From: Proluteimonas luteida | GTDB taxonomy: Bacteria > Pseudomonadota > Gammaproteobacteria > Xanthomonadales > Xanthomonadaceae | Reading direction: 5' to 3' | NCBI RefSeq assembly: GCF_021191695.1 | Contig: NZ_JAIWPT010000017.1 | Span: forward strand, 1-64,000 | Length of the DNA stretch: 64,000 nt | Part shown: piece by piece, positions 58,690 through 64,000 of the stretch | How the letters are laid out: each line of letters opens with the position of its first letter | Position numbering within the stretch: position 1 is the stretch's first letter | Position numbers and translations under genes: made by a program | Notes under the pieces: model-generated | Told to the model about the DNA's origin: nothing | What the model saw: only the letters and a program-made list of their open reading frames with translations | Databases searched by the model: none

Positions 58690-59336
58690 CTGCCTTGATG
58701 TACCGCCCCGTTTCGCGGGTGTCTGCAGTCCTGTTGCTGGCAGGCGCGCTGTGTGTGGGCGCACTGCCGCCGGCCGCCGGCGCCACCGAATCGATCCGCC
58801 ATCCGTTCCACGCCGCACAGCCGGACTCGGCGCCGGACGAGGCCGTGCTTGCGGTGGAGATTCCCGCCGGCGGCTTCGTCAAGTACGAGATCGGTGACGA
58901 CGACGGCCTGGTCCATGTCGACCGGTTCCTGTCGATGCCGATGGCATATCCCGCGAACTACGGATCGATGCCGCGCACGCTGGCCGGCGATGGCGACCCG
59001 CTCGACGCGCTGGTGCTGACCCGCGCGCCGCTGCATCCCGGCGTGCTGATCCGCTTCCGCCCGCTCGGCGTGCTGCGCATGATCGACGGCGGCGAACGCG
59101 ACGAGAAGATCATCGGCGTGCCGGCCGACGACGTCGACCCGACCTATGCCGGCATCCGCGACCTCGCCGACCTGCCCGCGATCGAGCGCGAGCGCATCGA
59201 GGCGTTCTTCCGCGTCTACAAGGACCTGCCGGCCGGCAGCAAGCGTGTCGAACTGCAGGGCTGGGGAGACGCGGCCGAGGCGAAGGCGATCATCGGTGAG
59301 GCGATCGGCGCGTTCGGGAACGGCGGCGCGCGGTAG
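58677..59336 (+). CDS. Exported family I inorganic pyrophosphatase
   Basis: A 219-residue inorganic pyrophosphatase with an apparent signal peptide (VSAVLLLAGALCVGALPPAAGA, residues about 15-36), unlike the cytoplasmic Ppa of most bacteria. The catalytic family I residues are visible: KYEIGDDDGLVHVDRFL, YPANYGSMP, GDGDPLDALVL with the Asp triad, DEKIIGVP, and the final FRVYKDLPAG. It hydrolyses PPi to Pi, here probably in the periplasm as part of phosphate scavenging. An internal start at 58698 (MYRPVSRV) is possible. Confidence 0.9.
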   Translation: MLGVTALMYRPVSRVSAVLLLAGALCVGALPPAAGATESIRHPFHAAQPDSAPDEAVLAVEIPAGGFVKYEIGDDDGLVHVDRFLSMPMAYPANYGSMPRTLAGDGDPLDALVLTRAPLHPGVLIRFRPLGVLRMIDGGERDEKIIGVPADDVDPTYAGIRDLADLPAIERERIEAFFRVYKDLPAGSKRVELQGWGDAAEAKAIIGEAIGAFGNGGAR

Positions 59337-59380
59337 CGCCGGAAGATACAGCGGCACATCTGATCGTTGATTTTCAGCTT

Positions 59381-59785
59381 CCTTCCCCCGCTTGTGGGGG
59401 AAGGTGCCCGAAGGGCGGATGGGGGCATCGTCGCCCCACCGGATCCTTTCCTGAATGCAGGCGCGAAGCTGAAACCATGTAGCCGAGGGGTCGCGCCGAT
59501 CAGGTCAGCCATTTGCCCCCCCCATCCCAACCCTGTCCGGCCCGGCGGCCTGGCCGCCGGGCGTTCCTCGGGGCGCGAACCCGTGGTTCGCAAGCGTCCT
59601 ATTCACCCCCCGCAAGCGGGGAAGGGCGTTGGTGCCGGGCGGGTTCGGCTGCGGGGGTCTGCTCTCTCCGCCGCTTTGCGGGAAGGGTTGGGGCGGAGGG
59701 CGGTTGCGGAACTCCCGGGGGGTTCCGCCCCCATCCCAACCCTTCCCCCGCAAGCGGGGGAAGGGCGATCGTGCCGGGCGGGTTC
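59381..59785. repeat. Intergenic palindrome array
   Basis: The 457-base gap between the pyrophosphatase and the aminotransferase has no gene. It carries three palindromes of one family: CCTTCCCCCGCTTGTGGGGG-type at 59381-59404, 59606-59626 and 59740-59764. The last two are each followed by a related unit reading GTGCCGGGCGGGTTCGGCT, making an imperfect direct repeat of about 44 bases. The last copy ends just before the aminotransferase stop on the minus strand. Confidence 0.8.
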
Positions 59786-59793
59786 GGCTCCGG

Positions 59794-61320
59794 TCAGGCA
59801 GTGGCGACGGCAGGAGTGGCGGCGGTCGAAGCTTCTGTCTTTCTGGGGCCCTCGCGCAGGGCCTTGCCGACCATCTCCACCAGCAGGTCGATCTCGTCGT
59901 CGCCGATCGCGAAGTGCGGGGTGAAGCGCAGCGAGTTGGCGCCGCCGTGGATCACGCCGAGGCCGTGCTCGCGCAGCCATTCCTCGGTCGAGCCGGCGCC
60001 GTAGCACTTGAACTGCGGGGCGAGTTCGCACGAGAACAGCAGGCCGGTGCCCTGGACGCCGGTGACCAGCCCGCCGAGTTCGGCCTGCAGCGCCTGCAGC
60101 TTCTCGACCGACTTGCGGCCGGCCTCGCGGATGTTGTCGCGGATCTCCGGCGTCAGCTGTGCGAGTACCGCGCAGGCGACGTCGAGCGCGCGCGGGTTGG
60201 CGGTCATGGTGTTGCCGTAGACGCCGCTCCGGTACAGCCCGGCGGCGCGCTCGCCCACCGCCAGCACCGACAGCGGGTACTGGCCGGCATTGAGCGCCTT
60301 GGAATAGGTTTCCATGTCCGGCGCGTCGAGGCCTTCGAAACCGGGGTAGTCGACGACCGACAGCACGCCGTGCGCGCGCAGGCCGGCCTGGATCGAATCG
60401 ACCAGCAGCAGGCTGTCGTGGGCGGCGGTGAGCGCGCGGGCGGCGGCGTAGAACGCCGGCGGCAGGGCCCGGCCCGGATCGCCTTCGCCCATCACCGGCT
60501 CCAGGAACACCGCCTCGATGAACCAGCGGTTGGCCTCGGCGTCGGCGAACACCTGGCGCAGCGCGTCGACGTCGTACGGAGGCACGGTGATCAGCGAATC
60601 CTCGCCGCGGAAGCTGGCGAGATACTTCAGGTAGGTCGCGCGCGAGGAGTCGGAGTACAGCGCGGGGCGCTCGGTGCGGCCATGGAAGCTGCCCTTGACC
60701 ACGACGCGCTTGATCGCGCGGCCGGCGTGTCGGCCGCCCGGATCGGTCTGCACGCGGGTATTGATGTCGGCGATGCGCGCGGCCAGGCCGACCGATTCGG
60801 AACCGGAATTCAGGCACAGGAAGTGGCTGTACGGGCAGGCGTCGTCGCCGCGGGTGTGGCCGATCTCGCGGCGCAGGGCGCGTTCGAGCCGCAGCTGCGA
60901 CAGGCTCGGGGTCATGATGTTGGCCATCGGCACCGGCCGCGCCATCGCCTCGATGACCTTCGCCGGGGTGTGGCCGAACCCGAGCATGCCGTAGCCGCCG
61001 GAGTCATGCAGCACCGCGCCCTTGAGAGTCACGATCCACGGGCCGCGCGCGGCCAGCGCGACATAGGGATTGACCGCGTCGCCGGGATAGAAGTTGACGT
61101 AGCCGGCCTGCACCGCGCGCACCTGCGCGTCCTCGTCGAGGTCCAGCAGTTCGGGGAACTCGTCGCACGCGCGGGCGTATTCGGCCGCGGCGGCGGCGAT
61201 GGCCTCGCCCAGGTCGGGATGCGAAGCGGCGAACGCGGTGAGCTGGGCGTCGCCGAGGCCGGTCGTGCGGCGCTGGCCGCCATGGGCGCGCAGCGGGGCA
61301 AGGGTGTCGATGACGGACAT
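59794..61320 (-). CDS. Class III PLP-dependent aminotransferase
   Basis: A 508-residue class III (omega) aminotransferase, somewhat longer than the usual 420-460. The PLP-binding region includes CLNSGSESVGLAARIAD (about residues 155-171), VVVKGSFHGRTERPALY and VFLEPVMGEGDPG. The catalytic Lys is in METYSKALNAGQYPLSVL. The unusual 90-residue N-terminus is conserved-looking. The substrate cannot be read from sequence; lysine or a diamine is plausible because a divergent Lrp/AsnC regulator sits next to it. It converges on the pyrophosphatase across the repeat array. Confidence 0.85.
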   Translation of the reverse strand: MSVIDTLAPLRAHGGQRRTTGLGDAQLTAFAASHPDLGEAIAAAAAEYARACDEFPELLDLDEDAQVRAVQAGYVNFYPGDAVNPYVALAARGPWIVTLKGAVLHDSGGYGMLGFGHTPAKVIEAMARPVPMANIMTPSLSQLRLERALRREIGHTRGDDACPYSHFLCLNSGSESVGLAARIADINTRVQTDPGGRHAGRAIKRVVVKGSFHGRTERPALYSDSSRATYLKYLASFRGEDSLITVPPYDVDALRQVFADAEANRWFIEAVFLEPVMGEGDPGRALPPAFYAAARALTAAHDSLLLVDSIQAGLRAHGVLSVVDYPGFEGLDAPDMETYSKALNAGQYPLSVLAVGERAAGLYRSGVYGNTMTANPRALDVACAVLAQLTPEIRDNIREAGRKSVEKLQALQAELGGLVTGVQGTGLLFSCELAPQFKCYGAGSTEEWLREHGLGVIHGGANSLRFTPHFAIGDDEIDLLVEMVGKALREGPRKTEASTAATPAVATA

Positions 61321-61557
61321 GGCGGTCTCCTGGAGCGGAATGCGGAAGCGGGATCACGACGATGCGGCAGCCGGGCGTGTCCCGGTTGGCCGGCGTCGTC
61401 GGCGCGGGCAGGCCGGACGGTGGCGGTGCCGCAGGGCGGCGACGGATGCGCCACACGGGCCGACATCTCCATTATCTCGATGCTTCTGTCATCCGGAAGG
61501 GGCGGATTGCGCTAAAAGCCGTACAATTCCGGCAGATTGCCGGGAGAATCCGACGAT

Positions 61558-61989
61558 ATGCAAAGCGAAACCACCGATACGCTGTTGTTGTCGCTGCTGC
61601 GGGAGAATGCCCGGCTGTCGACCGCCGAGATCGCCCGGCGTCTCGGCCTGTCGCGGACCACGGTGCAGAGCAGGATCGAGCGGCTCGAGCGCCAGGGCGT
61701 GATCGGCGGCTACACGGTGCGGGTCCGCGACGACCACGAGCGCCGCCACATCCGCGCCCAGATCATGATCACCGTGCGCCCGCGGCAGATGACCCCGGTG
61801 GTCACCGCGCTGCGCGCGATCAGCGACGTGCGCACCCTGCATTCGGTCAGCGGGCCCTACGACCTGGTCGCGCTGGGCGTGGTGCCGACCGTCGAGGGCA
61901 TGGACGTGCTGACCGACCGGATCGGCGCGATCGACGGCGTCGAGCGCACCACCTCGTCGATCATCCTCTCGACCAAATTCGAAAGATGA
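61558..61989 (+). CDS. Lrp/AsnC-family transcriptional regulator
   Basis: A 143-residue regulator: N-terminal helix-turn-helix (RLSTAEIARRLGLSRTTVQSRIERLE, about residues 19-44) and C-terminal RAM ligand-binding domain (VVTALRAISDVRTLHSVSGPYDLVALGV). Divergent from the aminotransferase with a 237-base intergenic region, so it likely controls that gene in response to an amino acid. A TACAAT -10-like box occurs at 61522. Confidence 0.95.
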   Translation: MQSETTDTLLLSLLRENARLSTAEIARRLGLSRTTVQSRIERLERQGVIGGYTVRVRDDHERRHIRAQIMITVRPRQMTPVVTALRAISDVRTLHSVSGPYDLVALGVVPTVEGMDVLTDRIGAIDGVERTTSSIILSTKFER

Positions 61990-61993
61990 TGCC

Positions 61994-62169
61994 GTCATCC
62001 GCCGCAGGCGGATGACACCGACGCCCCTCCTCCGCATCGCGGGGGAGGGGGGGACCATCGGCGGAGCCGATGGTGGGGTGGGGGCAGAGAGCGTCGAGCA
62101 ATGCCCTCGGCACCGCAAGAGTGTCATCCGCCTCAGGCGGATGACGCCGACGCCCCTCCCCCGCATCGC
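61994..62169. repeat. Two 47-base direct repeats containing a palindrome
   Basis: 61994-62040 and 62123-62169 are near-identical (three differences visible). Each starts with the palindrome GTCATCCGCC-nCA-GGCGGATGAC and continues into GCCGACGCCCCTC-CCGCATCGC. Between them lies another inverted pair, CCATCGGC/GCCGATGG. They fill the gap between the regulator and the oxygenase and may end transcription of the regulator. Confidence 0.85.
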
Positions 62170-62265
62170 TCGGGACGACAAGGCGAAGGCCTCCCTGCAG
62201 TTTCCTCCCGGAATACAGCACTCCCCATTGCACCCATCCGCTGCGACACCGAAGATCGAATCGCC

Positions 62266-63303
<1,038 letters not shown>

Positions 63304-63362
63304 GGACTGCCCGGCGGCGGCCGGCCTACAATGCGCGATTGCCCGTCCGTCCCGCCCCCGCG

Positions 63363-64000
63363 TTGAAGAAGTCCGATTTCCACTACGAACTGCCCGAGGC
63401 GCTGATTGCGCAGGCACCGCTGGCCGAGCGCTCGGCGAGCCGGCTGCTGGTCGTGCCGCCCGGCGATGGCGCCCTCGACGACCGCCATGTGCGCGACCTG
63501 CCCGACCTGCTGCAGCCCGGCGACCTGCTGGTGTTCAACGACACCCGGGTGATCCCGGCGCGGCTGTTCGGCCACAAGACCAGCGGCGGGCGCGTGGAGA
63601 TCCTGATTGAGCGGCTGCTGCCGGGCAACGAGGCGCGCGCGCAGATCGGTGCGAGCAAGGCGCCGAAGTCCGGCGGGCGCATCGTGCTCGACGGCGGCGG
63701 CGAGGCCGAGGTGCTGTCGCGCGACGAGGGCTTCTACCACCTGCGCTTCGAGGTCGGCGACGCGCTGGAATCGTGGCTGCTGAAGGCCGGGCGCATGCCG
63801 CTGCCACCTTACATCCGACGCGAGCCCGGCCACGACGACGCCGAGCGCTACCAGACCGTGTTCGCGCGCGAGGTCGGCGCGGTTGCGGCGCCGACCGCCG
63901 GGCTGCATTTCGACGATGCGCTGCTGGCGGCGCTGCGCGCGCGCGGCGTGCAGTTCGGCCACGTCACCCTGCATGTGGGGGCCGGGACCTTCCTGCCGAT
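63363..64000 (+). CDS. queA: tRNA preQ1(34) S-adenosylmethionine ribosyltransferase-isomerase, 5' part
   Basis: The first 212 codons of QueA, which moves the ribosyl part of SAM onto preQ1 at the tRNA wobble position to form epoxyqueuosine. KKSDFHYELPEALIAQAPLAERSASRLL is the diagnostic N-terminus (residues 2-29), followed by DLLQPGDLLVFNDTRVIPAR, MPLPPYIRRE, ERYQTVFA, APTAGLHF and HVTLHVGAGTF. The start is TTG at 63363, read from family alignment; the gene runs off the end of the window, so the C-terminal part (about 130 residues) is missing. Confidence 0.96.
   Translation, partial: MKKSDFHYELPEALIAQAPLAERSASRLLVVPPGDGALDDRHVRDLPDLLQPGDLLVFNDTRVIPARLFGHKTSGGRVEILIERLLPGNEARAQIGASKAPKSGGRIVLDGGGEAEVLSRDEGFYHLRFEVGDALESWLLKAGRMPLPPYIRREPGHDDAERYQTVFAREVGAVAAPTAGLHFDDALLAALRARGVQFGHVTLHVGAGTFLP

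Noticed and set aside
59381..59785. Repeated palindromes considered as a CRISPR array.
   Set aside because: The copies are irregularly spaced, differ in length, have no uniform unique spacers and no cas genes are near.
61507..61527. TTGCGC and TACAAT considered as a promoter for the Lrp gene.
   Set aside because: The spacer is only nine bases, far too short for sigma-70; only the -10-like box is kept as a remark.

Overview
The window is high-GC DNA from a gammaproteobacterial chromosome, most likely a member of the Xanthomonadaceae/Lysobacteraceae (Lysobacter/Luteimonas-like). The basis is the thrS-infC-rpmI-rplT-pheS-pheT-ihfA-merR-tRNA-Pro order, the ftsY/rsmD/coaD/ferredoxin cluster, TonB receptors, a REP-associated transposase with matching REP palindromes, and overall protein similarity. 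The genus is inference; no rRNA is present.

Layout. 0.3-10.3 kb: a giant cyclic beta-1,2-glucan synthase-like gene with a small translationally coupled gene behind it, then an MpaB/DUF2236 oxygenase-like gene. 10.4-18.7 kb: the translation operon thrS-infC-rpmI-rplT-pheS-pheT-ihfA plus a MerR regulator and tRNA-Pro. Its leaders are rich in structure: a Thr-Thr-Ile mini-ORF with a terminator before thrS, an ATT start for infC, heptamer inverted repeats abutting the starts of thrS and pheT, and a terminator before pheS. 19-28 kb: an Acg-like nitroreductase, a TraB/GumN protein, dxs, a protein with a possible pseudo-receiver domain, an HNH endonuclease, an acyl-CoA dehydrogenase, a small lipoprotein and tRNA-Phe.

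28.2-41.9 kb: an integrated mobile element next to tRNA-Phe. It carries a P4-type integrase, an excisionase-like protein, small coupled genes, a HigBA toxin-antitoxin pair, an AlpA regulator, a DnaT/O-like replication protein, a KilA-N/KilAC protein and very large Ala/Gly-rich proteins resembling phage ejection or 'polyvalent' proteins. No terminase, portal, capsid or tail gene is visible. The two largest reading frames look like one ancestral 1,804-codon gene split by a perfect 11-bp tandem duplication.

42-53 kb: housekeeping genes (yggX, mutY, an AsmA-like gene, ftsY, rsmD, coaD, a YfhL-type ferredoxin, ggt, MAPEG, upp) and a REP-associated tyrosine transposase flanked by its REP palindromes. 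53-59.3 kb: a coherent phosphate-scavenging locus, with a TonB-dependent receptor diverging from a beta-propeller phytase-like lipoprotein, a purple-acid-phosphatase-like protein and a signal-peptide-bearing inorganic pyrophosphatase; a candidate Pho box lies in the divergent promoter. 59.3-64 kb: intergenic palindrome repeats, a class III aminotransferase diverging from an Lrp/AsnC regulator, a 2-oxoglutarate/Fe(II) oxygenase, and the 5' part of queA running off the window.
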